The notes beneath the pieces are model-generated. The model was given only the letters and a program-made list of their open reading frames with translations. It was not told the origin of the DNA and ran no database searches. DNA of 64,000 nt. Origin: Dendrobium chrysotoxum. Taxonomy: Eukaryota > Streptophyta > Magnoliopsida > Asparagales > Orchidaceae. The position numbers were made by a program, and so were the translations under genes. Shown piece after piece: positions 11,839-22,800 of the stretch; position 1 is the stretch's first letter; each line of letters opens with the position of its first letter. The stretch lies in assembly GCA_019925795.1 (NCBI GenBank), contig CM034310.1, forward strand, positions 24,386,764-24,450,763, written 5' to 3'.

Positions 11839-13319
11839 TGAATTCTCCCCAGCTTAAACTCTTACTTATCCTCAAGCAAAATAAAAATATTATAATTTTG
11901 ATTAAATGATTAAACAAAGTAAAAATTATCAATTTAAAATTACTAAAATATAAGATAATACATCACGGTCTATAAGTATTAAAAATGAACAAGATTATAA
12001 TTCTAGTTTAAAAAATACTAATAATTGCACTAATTAGTCATCCTTATTATTGCTTAATTTGGATTTACAAGTTATAGATTTAATTATTATTATTTTTAAT
12101 TTTAAAGTGAATAATATAGTTTGATGATTAGATATGTTAGTAGTTAAAATTGAAACTTTCATTCGTTCACCATTATTTATACTAGTTTTTTTTATTTTAT
12201 CCTTTATAAATTTAAGTATAAGATTGTAATCTAATTCTAAGCTTTTGATTAATACTAATTTTTGAATGTACTCATCTTCTCTTTTTCTTCAATTTTAAAA
12301 CTACTTTCACAGTTCTTTCTTCTTTTTCTTTTTTTTATATGGAGTACATAGTTAATAATATTGAATATCAGTTTTTGCTTTGAATCTCTTTATAATCTTA
12401 ATGAATTTAATGTAAAATTTAATAAGATTACTAATTCCTAATTCAAATTGCTCATGATTTTTAATTTTAATCTACTCATATCTAATCTTTAATTCTACTT
12501 ATTCATCTTTATTTTAAAAGATTAATATATAAAAATACAACTTATAATTTCAAATTAAAGCAATAACTTAAATGATCTAAGTTAATTAAATATTAGTTTT
12601 TCCAATCTATGAAGTATAAATATTATTTATTTGAACTATAATCTACGGTTTTATTATTATCATAATTACATAATTTTTAATTCTCCTTTTTACTAAGATT
12701 ATTTAAATAATCATAATACAAAAAATTATAATAAGCACTATTAAAATTTCAAAAAAATGTAAGTAAAAGAAACACAGACAACAATTAATAACTACACATG
12801 CTTTCATATAAACGATTAAAGGCACATAAAATATGTGTTAACATAACATAAAATAACATAAGTGATAAGATAACTAGTGCACTAGGCACCATTTATAACA
12901 TATCAAGTGGGTTGCCTCCCATAAGCACTAATTTTAAGTCTTCGGCCAAAATATACCAATTAATTATTTTATGATGAACCAATTTAGTTATTTTTCATAA
13001 TCAATCAATATCCTCATCTAAATAAGGTTTTAGTCCATGGTCATTCACTTTAAAAGTATGTAAACTTCTTTCATCCTTAATTTATATATTTCCATAAGGA
13101 AATATTCTTACCACAATGAATGGTTCAAACCATTTAGATTTTATTTTTTTAGGGAATAACTTATGTCTGGAATTAAATAGTAAAACATCCTATCTATGAG
13201 TGAATTTTTTCCTAAGAAGCTTCTTATCATGCCATTTTTCAACCTTATCTTTATAAATTTTAGCATTTTTATAAGTTTCATTTTTATTTCTTCCTGTTTA
13301 CTCAACTATATCAATTTTT

Positions 13320-13905
13320 TTCTTTTGCCATTTTAAAATTAGAATTAAATTATTTAACTACCGAGAAGACTTTGTATTCTAATTCCATAAGAAGGTGATA
13401 AGCCTTTTCATAAATTAATTTATAGGCGGTCATACCGATTAGAGTCTTATAAGCAGCTCTATAAGCCCATAATGCATCATCTAACTTAATCACCCGATCT
13501 TTTCAATTTAAGTTAACCATTTTTTATAGGATTCTTTTAATCTCCATATTACTGATCTCAGTTGGACCACTAGTTTGAGGATGGTAAGCAGTTGCTACTC
13601 TATGATAAACTATATATTTCTTTAATACTATTTTTATTTTTTTATCATAGAAATGACTTCCTCCATCACTAATTAAAACCTTTGATCTTCTAAGTCTAGA
13701 GAAAATATTTTTCTTTAAAACTTGATCACAGTTTGAGCATCGATTTAAAAGTTGACACACCCTCAATCCACTTTGAAACATAGTCCACAATAATAAGGAT
13801 ATATTGATTTCCATAGGCTGGCACAAAAGGTCCCATAAAATCCAATCCATAAATATCAAATATTTCTATTTCTAAAACATAGTTCAAAGACAATTCATTT
13901 CTTTT
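13320..13905 (-). pseudogene. Gypsy integrase remnant
   Basis: Minus-strand translation in two frames gives an integrase core. GLDFMGPFVPAYGNQY carries the first Asp (near 13845). LISDGGSHF carries the second Asp, and ATAYHPQTSGPTEISN leads to the Glu, at about 13560-13690. A frameshift between the first and second blocks breaks it. The SDGGSHF and YHPQTSG wording is typical of Athila-related plant gypsy elements. Downstream the frame is lost in AT-rich sequence. Confidence 0.7.
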
Positions 13906-14199
13906 TGTAATATTTCTGCTTCAGGAATACATCTTCTTATAATTTAATCATTACAAGATTTAAATAGATATGGTTCATCCCAAAAATAAAATTTAAAATC
14001 ATGAAAAAATTTTATCTTTTGACTTGGATTTAAATTATAATGAAGCATATCACTAATAATAAAATTAATAATGTCCACATACAAAGGTGAATTATTTACA
14101 TGGAGTATAAATAATTATCCATCAGAAAAATTTTCATTAATCTTATCTTCATTTAATGTATACTTTTTAATATAAAGTTTAGAAAGATTTTCAATAATT

Positions 14200-14740
14200 T
14201 AATTTTCAGTACTCTTTATATCAAAAATTTCTACATCAAATTCTTATAATAAAAGAATCCATCTTACCAATCTTGATTTAGTACATTTCTTTGTCATAAG
14301 ATATTTGATAACAGCATGATCAATATAAACAATTACTTCAGTGCCGATCAAGTATGATCTAAATTTATCAAAAGCAAAAATAATAGCTAACAATTTATTT
14401 TAGTTGTTGTATAGTTACGTTGTGCAAAATTTAAAGTTTTGCTAGCATAAAAATGGCATGGAATTTCTTATTTTGCTTTTTTCCTAGAACAACACCCATA
14501 ATAATGCCATTAGCATCATACATTACTATAGGTAAATATCAATCAGGAGCAATAATCACTGGAGCAATAATCAAATGTTGTTTTAATGTATTAAAAGCTT
14601 TAAGGCAAGCAAAATTAAATATAAAAGGAACATCCTTCTCCAAATAGTTGACATAAGGGTTTAGAAATTTTAGAAACATCTTTAATAAATCTTCTATAAA
14701 ATGCTTAAGGTTCTATCTCCTTTAAACAATGCTTAGGTTT
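14200..14740 (-). pseudogene. Gypsy RNase H remnant
   Basis: Minus-strand reading shows the end of RT and the RNase H region: FIKDVSKISKPLCQLF near 14680, then FNTLKQHLIIAPVI, then VMYDANGIIMGVVLG near 14500, followed by frames resembling the FDKFRSYLIGTEV and TDHAAIKYL blocks. Several stops and shifts. It lies upstream of the integrase on the same strand, in correct gypsy order. Confidence 0.6.
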
Positions 14741-15604
14741 TCTTTGATATAAAAATAACAAATCCTACTTAATATGCACAAGTATACGTGCTAAATCAAA
14801 TAATAAAATGATAGTGTAAAGTATTGAACCCATAAGGAAGTATGCTTTTCAGCAATCAACTACTATTGTTTACTCTAACTACAAAATTATCCTACTTAAA
14901 TAAAAATATTTGTGGTAGAGATTCAATAATTGAATAATAATAGTAAAATAATGGATATAATATTTAAATAAAAAATTTAGATTGATAAAATATAAATTAC
15001 ATATATTTCCTAATGAAATTCTAAATTATGATATATTATATCCATCCATAGATCTCTGTCGAGCTTGTAGGGGTGAAAATGATATATGTTGACCATTTAC
15101 AGTTATATCATTTTCTTAAGAACCTAACATATTTTACATCCTATGTTTAGGCATGCAAACATACTATTTCAATACTCCTTATTATTCTTGCATTCCTCTA
15201 TCGAGGCTATATATCACACTAGGTTTTAACTATATATAGCCACTATATGCATTAAATAATGAGCGAGATAATATTTAAAATATCTTTTAACTTTAGAGCA
15301 CAAATTTTTAATAGTACTCAATATGTTCTAAATATCATCAATCCAAAACTAAGAAATTAGCCAGACATAGAAGAAAAGATAAAGTAAACTCATCTCCATT
15401 AAAATCATAGAGGAATAAAAATATTAGAGAATGATATCACCAAGAAGGTTCAACATATCTCCAATGCACTACTTCCTTAATATATGGAGTTGCTCAAATA
15501 AATACGGACTAAACACTCTTATTATTGTATCAATTACTTCCCTAATTGTCACCCTAAGAGAGATTTAGAGAAGTAATCTGAATTATACTGAAATTAAATA
15601 AGCA

Positions 15605-15884
15605 ACTAAACTCCCTCACGAAAATAACTCAATAACTATTTATAGGAAACATAATTTAGTCAGCTAGTGCTATTGCACCCAACAAATGAACTAATGCCGC
15701 TGCGCTACTATTCTTACTCCATTGTAGCACTTGCTGATATGGAATAGTTACTCAGTGAACAGTCAAGTCGTTTCACTGATAGGTCGTGTCCTTAGAAAGT
15801 TACAACTGCTATACTGCGACACTACTGACATTTGAATGTTGCAGCACTGGAAGAATAATTTGGCATCATGGCATTATAGATTAT
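15605..15884 (-). repeat. LTR copy 2 of the decayed gypsy, left part
   Basis: Aligns with copy 1 and is interrupted at 15885 by a SIRE-type solo LTR. The alignment resumes at 17344. Confidence 0.6.
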
Positions 15885-17336
15885 TATTGCGACTCGGGCT
15901 CACCAATTCTTATTTTGATGATAATAAATATTATGGCTCACATCTAGAATTTTTAATGTATATTTATTTGTTTGTATACTAACTTTTTAGGAATATCATG
16001 CACCTTCCAACAAAGTTTCAAGGCTCAAGAATGGGTAGAATAGGTTATGATATGATGCTATTTGTAATATCTCTTGGTGTACTTTTTCTTTTCTTGAGTC
16101 AAGTCCTGTAAGGATGTATGCTTGCTTGTTATCATGTTCTCAGGGGGAGTGAGATCTAATCAAAATCAGAAGTTCAACTTTTGAACAAATCATACTGGAC
16201 GATTACAAGATCATCCTAGATGATCTGTTCATTCAACAAATCATCCTGGATGATATTTATATCATCCTGGACGATCCATTACTATCTCAAAATCCTAGCC
16301 GCCATGATAATTTAGGCAAAGATTTAATATTCAAATTTTATTCTAATCATTCTTGATCATCTAGATCATCCTGGATGATCTATGATAATGTTATCTAAAT
16401 TAATGCTGTGATTATTCAATCAAATATATATAATTTGATATTCTGATCGTCTTGGACGATCTGTATATTGTACGAGATGATTTGTGTAAAATTTGTACTG
16501 ATCGTCCTGTACTATTCTGGGATCGTCCAGGATTATCAGGTCAAATTCTGCACATCATCCTGGATGATCTTTGGAGGTAGAATTGAATCTTTATGGTTTT
16601 CTGAAGCCGTCTTTCAAAGCACATCATCCTGGATGATGTTTGCCGCCAGAACTGATTTGGAAGGATTTTTGGAGCTCTCTTTTTAAGCTTTCTCAAGGCA
16701 CTTGATAGGTGTCTTTGGCAGCCATTGAGGCTTCGTTTCTTTTGGAGAAAACTTGAAGAGAGATCTTGAAAGGGAGAGAGGAAAGGGTGGAGTTTGAGAG
16801 GTAGAAGAGCCTTGGAAGGGGGATTTTCGAGAGAGTGAGAGGGGGTTCACACAGTTTCTCCGACAAGCTTATACCTAAGTACCATCGGATTCAAGGGTCA
16901 TCTCGAGAGAATTTTTGGGAAGAAGAAGATCTCTTTGGTGTCAAAGGACCTGGCTATTCCATCGCACTGGGGAAGGTGGAAGTAATTTAGTAAGGGCTTC
17001 TCCGCCTAGCAGTGGGGGCTAAAGGAAAGTCACTAAAGGTGTAGTGCTAGACGTAGAGGGTGCCTCCGGGGAGTGGATATAGGTCAAGTTAGATCGAACC
17101 ACTATAAATCTGGTGTGTTCTTTTTGATTATTTTCCACACTTTATTTTACTGCGATTAACTGCTTGGGTGAAATCTCTGATTGATCTTTTTTTTATTGAT
17201 TTACTTCATTTCCGCTGCTAGATATATAAGGATTTTTCTTTTTGTTTAAAGAAATTTTTAAAGATCCAATTCACCTCGCCTCTTGGTTAGCCTCAAGACT
17301 AGTTCATAAAGGCTTAACACACCTCACGAACTTTCA
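15885..17336 (+). repeat. SIRE-type solo LTR
   Basis: Starts TATTGCGACTC (TG decayed to TA) and ends TTTCA. It has palindromes mostly of the type ATCATCCTGGATGAT with several 21-bp pairs (16190/16211, 16241/16262, 16447/16468, 16502/16523), the AGCCGCCA block at 16297 and the gcttctccgcc...gtggatataggtcaag block. The 7-bp sequence AGATTAT flanks both ends (15878-15884 and 17337-17343), so it is a solo LTR left by recombination between two LTRs. Confidence 0.85.
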
Positions 17337-17343
17337 AGATTAT

Positions 17344-17617
17344 GACTCTTCATGTTGGATGACAGAGAGCTTGGCACTGTAAAGCGGGCCATTTTGACGT
17401 CATGGTGCTATTCGATAGAGAAGTTAGGACTGCAATGCCAATGTTGAGGGGCCCCGGTGATAACTTAGATGGCGCTACAACATTGATTTGTACGATGCCA
17501 TAACACTATATGAGACTTAAATTTTTATGCCTTTGTTTGTATTTTTCCTGCACAACATAACTAAAATAATATATTTTCACTGAAAATATAACTCATAAAA
17601 TAAAATATTATTTACAC
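17344..17617 (-). repeat. LTR copy 2 of the decayed gypsy, right part
   Basis: Continues the alignment with 11560-11838 after the solo LTR, ending near the shared ttatttacact. Confidence 0.6.
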
Positions 17618-18529
17618 TTTTCATATATTTTAATGCATTGTAGTGATTGATCATTAAATAAACATATTTTAGAATTTATCAAAATGCCCTAATGGTAGGA
17701 AATAAAAAATCTTGTTAAGCAAAAATATACATATTCATAAAATAATCAAATTTGTAGAGATTATGCATATCACTATTTTAAGACTTTAATTGTATTATAA
17801 TATTATTTTTTAGAGTCTAAATTATTTTCTATTGAATAAAAATAGAATAAATTCTAGAACTCTAATTATAAAATTTTTAGAAAATAATCAAAATATTCAG
17901 AATCTTGTTCTCCATAATATACAAAAAGTTACACGGTAAAAATTTTATCATTATAAAGTTATTTGCATTTTTTGGTAATAAAATTATAAATTTAATAAAA
18001 AAATTTAGGAGAACTTCGTAGTTTTGAAAACTAAGATAGACAAAACATGTCCTACCTTAATCCAAATAATATTCATAACTACACCAACAACAAACAATAG
18101 ATCAAAGTGGCTTAAATCCCCTTCTTTTTTATCTCAAAATTCTGCTCTTACCCTCTCTTGGCTACTGCCCAAAATGATTGAATGAATGGATAGTGGACAA
18201 AGATATTTATTAGTGCAAAAAATTGGCCTAGCATCGGGGCGTCCTAGAATGCAGTGTCATGGTGCTAGTTCATTTTTTAAAAATTCTAGAGAGCACAATG
18301 TCAGGGTGCTAAAAAACACAGTGTCGAGGCAGTCTAAGGGAAAATTCCAAATTTCACAAATAAGCATTCAGACCCTTAAAACTTATTTCAGAACACATGC
18401 AGACCTTTTTCATACATATATATCATTTCCAAACTCATGCAAAAATGTTCAAACATAAAAATTCAACAGATTACCTAACTTTTAGTGAGGTCAGATTAGT
18501 TTAAATAGTACTCTGATCATGAGGGTGTT
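17618..18529. other. Unassigned AT-rich stretch
   Basis: No supported gene. A 90-codon frame at 18186 has no recognisable domain and sits in repeat-like text. Confidence 0.35.
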
Positions 18530-18739
18530 ACACCTAGTATCATCGTCTCCAATATAAACTTGATGGCAATGAGTGCTATAAGATAATTGATAAACTCAAT
18601 ACCTGTTTAAGTGGCTAGAATCAAAAACATTTTCCTTTGCTAGTAGATTTTAACTTTTTAGGTCTTCTATATGGAACTATGTTCATTATTGGTTATGCTT
18701 GAAAACCTTGTCCAAATGTATAAGAAAAAGAATAATAAT
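18530..18739 (+). pseudogene. LINE-1 fragment, RT downstream region
   Basis: Broken frames resemble the plant L1 segment after RT: a KIIDKLNTCLSGW stretch corresponding to the usual region before LSFAGR, then FYMELCSLLVMLENLV. It is cut by the gypsy insertion at 18740 and continues at 29605 with GKKLRIISWKAT. Confidence 0.6.
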
Positions 18740-19771
18740 TGATACGTTATCAGAAAATTATCTCGATCGGGCACGAATCTCGAGGAAAAACTCAAGTTGG
18801 AAACTTCAAAAATTAATTCGGAGACTATTTAAACTCCGATTTCAGCAAGCTTACAGTCGAACTGAGCATCTCGGAAATATGAATCCAACAACACCAAATT
18901 CGACTCAATCCGAGCCCAAACGAGTCCAGATCAAGTGCCTGAAGTGCTGTTGGAAGCATCAAACAGCAATTTGAGTTACCAAACGGTCTCCGATTTTGAC
19001 GAGCTTATACTCGAATCGAGCGGCTCGACGAGACGAATCCAACGAGCCCAAGATCGTAGAATTCTGATATCATTAAGACCTTCAAATTCTTGATAAACGG
19101 CTCACGATCAAGGGATTCAATATCGACCGTTCGTCCGGATCACTCCTTATTTGCCCTTGATCCCTCACATATTTACGGGCTATGCCACTCCAGAAAAACT
19201 ATAAATAACCCCTCATTTCTCTTAAGAGGGGACCCAAGCCAAGAAGAGAAGGGGAGAAGAAGAAGAGAAGAGAAGCCTAGGAGGGAACAGCTCCTCCTCG
19301 ACCACCGCCGGAACTCCGCCGGAATACCGCCGGAACACCGCCGGAACACCACCGAAGCACCACCAGGCGCCCGAGGGACGCCGGAGCCCTGCCCGACACG
19401 GGAGCAACGTCGGAATTCTGCCCGACGCTAGAATTCTACCCGACGTTCGAGTGACGCCGGACTTCTTTCCAAGTGACGCCGGAATTCTGTCTGACGTCCG
19501 AGTAACGTTGGAACTCTGCTTGGCCTTGTAATTGATACTCATTGTAATCTGATCGTCCTGAAGTTAAAGGACGAATCAGCCTCGTGTATTTCAAACAACA
19601 CTAGTGGAACTTTTTCAACAGGGCGTGGCCCCGTGGTTTTTCTCTTTTTCAGGGCTTTCCACGTAAAAATCCTGGTGTTTCTTTCACTCTTCTGTTTGTG
19701 TGCTGGATATACGTACAACGCTGAGACTCAAATATTAAACTCTATCGCCGCGTATATTTGAGCCCGCAACA
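18740..19771 (+). repeat. 5' LTR of the Tat-type gypsy
   Basis: TGATACGTTATC ... CCGCAACA, 1032 bp. Contains a TATA box at 19200, a 10-bp perfect palindrome CTCTTAAGAG at 19219, and a run of short GCCGGAA-type repeats (about 19300-19500). Confidence 0.95.
19200..19207 (+). promoter_or_regulatory. TATA box of the gypsy LTR promoter
   Basis: TATAAATA in the context AAAACTATAAATAACCCC. Also present in the 3' LTR at about 29033. CCCCTC (19209-19214) can pair with GAGGGG (19226-19231) just downstream. Confidence 0.6.
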
Positions 19772-19774
19772 GTT

Positions 19775-19792
19775 TGGCGCCGTCTGTGGGAA
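19775..19792 (+). other. Primer binding site of the gypsy
   Basis: TGGCGCCGTCTGTGGGAA, a few bases after the LTR end. The first bases match the CCA-bearing 3' end of a tRNA ending GGCGCCA. The exact tRNA is not settled. Confidence 0.75.
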
Positions 19793-19823
19793 CTCTTATC
19801 CCACAACTTCAAGTATTGCTACG

Positions 19824-22800
19824 ATGGTCAATAGGCGTAGCAATCGCCTCATAGGAGCCTCCCGCTCCCACTCTCCCCAATCCAGAAACCAGTCTATAAA
19901 TCGTGGACATCAAGTTTCTGCCTCCTTTCTTCCTGGGGGGCAACACATTGCTGGAGAAGGAACCTCAGGGCCTTCTTTGGAGGAGCGAATCCGAAAGATG
20001 GAAGAATCTCAAAACGAGATCCTACACCTCCTGCGAGAGACTCGACAACCGACCCTAGCACCTCAGGAGGAGGTTCTTCTCCCTCGAGATCCGCCACGTG
20101 TTGAAGCTGTTCAAATCGAACATCTTCAGGCTGAGAATCCTCTTCCTCCACCCAGGAGGCGTTTACAGTCACATCAAGAGAACGAGCTGGTTGATACAGC
20201 AAGTTCTACCCATCCTCCGCATGCAAGTCAGCGATCTCGCCTTCCTCAAGACCTTCCTGAAGAGCTAGCCCAACCTCACATTACTGAGCTCCCTCGCAAT
20301 GCCCTACGCCACGAACTGCGACAATTAGTCCGGGAGGAATTCCCTACAGGAGGCATAAGGCCACCTCTTCGTCAGTGGGATTTCCAGGAATCGTCACCCC
20401 TGGCAGAAGCCATTCTTCGACACCCTATCCCGTTTGGCTTTAAGCTGCCAAGCATTGAATCCTACGATGGGACATCCGACCCGTACGAGCACATCGACCA
20501 TTACAGGACCATCATGCATATTCAACGAGCTTCAGATGTACTCCTTTGCCAGGTTTTCCCTGCTACTCTTAAAGGACAAGCTCGAACATGGTACTATTCA
20601 CTTCCAGCCGGAACGATCCCCACATTTGTTAAATTGGCCAAGGTGTTTGTCGAGCAGTTCGTGGCCAACCGAAGAATTACTAAGGATTCTTCTCACCTTT
20701 CCGGGATTCGTCAAAGCGAGGGAGAATCGTTGAAAGAGTACTTTCGACGATTTTCTATCGAGGCTCGACAAATCCCAGGATTAGACCCAGAATTGCTCAG
20801 AGGGGTCTTTCTTGGAGGACTTCGTCCTGGCCCCTTCTATTCGGCACTCATGCGCGATACTGTTCATTTATATGCCGATCTGATCCATCGTGTGGAAGCA
20901 CAGATATCAGCAGATGAGGCAATAAACGCTCACAGAAAACAGTTCGAGCAACCCACTGGGAAGCGCAAGGGAGCACCTGAGATGGATAATCCGTCATCAC
21001 AACGGAAAAAGCAAGGGAAGAGCAATCTACCTCCTAGACCCCCAATGCCACGACGAGAACCCCGACAGGGGAAGGAGTACACTCCGCTCAACACCTCTCG
21101 AGCAAATGTGTTGATGGCGATTCAAGATCAGGACAAAGTGAAGTGGCCGCATCCTTTAAAGCAGAATACAGGAAACCAAGATCAGTACTGCCACTTTCAT
21201 CGTAGTCGTGGCCACACTACTGAATCCTGCAGGCAACTTAAGGAGGAGATTGAAAGACTCATCCGTCAGGGCTATCTTCGACAATTTATTGGGAATCCAC
21301 CTACCCGAGAAGAAGCTCATCCCACTGGGGGGCAAAATCAATCACAAAGGCAGCCAGTAAACAACCGGATAACGGTGGGCGAAATTGAAACAATCGCAGG
21401 AGGCCCCTTACTATCCGACCAAGTCTTTTTGACTGTAGAAGAAAACCTAACTCCAAAAAAGGCTCGCATTGATCACTCCATCACATTTAATGATTCCGAC
21501 CTGGAAGGAGTGAAAACCCCCCATCAAGATCCACTTGTCATAAACGCCGGCATTGGTGACCCGTGCTACAATGTCAAAAGAATTCTGGTGGACAACGGAA
21601 GCTCCGTAGATGTCCTGTTCTACTCTACTTTTCTCAACATGGGTCTCTCAAGAGAAAAACTTCAACCTACTGCAGGTCCTTTATATGGATTTGATAATCG
21701 ACCTGTACAAGCAGAAGGAATAATCAGTCTCCCGGTAGTCCTTGGAGAATTTCCTCAACAGACTACACACTCCATTCAATTCATCGTGGTGAAGTCAGAA
21801 TCAGCTTATAACGCCATCTTCGGGAGGCCTCTCCAGTCAATTTTTGGGATCATCGCATCCATTCCTCACCTCAAGCTGAAGTTCCATACCCCATCAGGAG
21901 TTGGTACAGTATGTGGAGATCAGCAAATAGCACAAACCTGCTATCTTAGGCAGATCAAGTCTCGTACAACGGTTACCCTGAGCATCGAGGACTTTGATCT
22001 ACGAAGCGAAGATATTCCTCAGAGAGCTTCCCCTGTGGAAGACCTTACTACTGTATCTATATCTGAAGAGCATCCTTCAAAGACAGTGCAAATTGGATCA
22101 CTTCTCTCAGATGATGAGAAGAGAAACTTTACAGCTTTTCTACGAGAAAATCAGGATATTTTTGCATGGAGTCCAGCAGATATGCCTGGAATTGACCCCG
22201 AAGTAATCGTTCACTCTCTCAAAGTCAATCCAACATGCAAACCGATTATCCAGAAGAAGCGAAACTTTGCACCAGATCGCCAGCAAGCAATTGAACAAGA
22301 AGTTGATAAACTTTTAGAAGCCGGATTCATACGAGAGGTGCACTATCCTACTTGGTTAGCAAATGTTGTCATGGTACGGAAAGGGAGTGGAGCCTGGAGA
22401 ATGTGTATAGATTACACTGATCTCAACAAAGCTTGCCCGAAAGATAGTTTTCCGCTCCCTCGCATTGACCAGTTAGTTGATACTACTTCCGGTCATCAGA
22501 TGTTAAGTTTTATGGATGCATACTCCGGTTACAATCAAATAAAGATGAATCCTGCTGATGAAGAAGCAACAGCTTTTCAAACAGACAAAGGATTGTACTG
22601 CTATCGGGTGATGCCCTTCGGGCTCAGAAATGCTGGAGCAACTTATCAGCGCCTCATGAATAAGGTTTTCAAAAGCCTTATTGGACGTACTATGGAGGTG
22701 TACGTAGACGATATGTTGGTAAAAAGTCTGGAAAAAACCCAACATATCTCTGACCTGAAACAATGTTTTCGCTTGTTAAGACATTACAATATGCGACTCA

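Larger units (their letters stand above)
11253..17617 (-). mobile_element. Decayed Ty3-gypsy element, Athila-like, minus strand
   Basis: Two direct-repeat copies of about 580 bp (11253-11838, and 15605-15884 continued at 17344-17617) bracket an AT-rich internal region. On the minus strand the internal part shows gypsy RNase H followed by integrase. I see no gag, protease or reverse transcriptase, so a large internal deletion is likely. The segment around 12905 (gtgggttgcctccca) is a motif I associate with non-coding parts of plant gypsy elements. Both LTR copies have drifted strongly. Confidence 0.65.

Noticed and set aside
18186..18458. 90-codon frame before LINE-1
   Set aside because: No recognisable domain in repeat-like DNA.
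19090..19431. 113-codon frame repeated at 28923-29264
   Set aside because: It lies wholly within the gypsy LTRs, so the duplicate follows from the LTR pair, and the Arg/Pro-rich content comes from GCCGGAA repeats.
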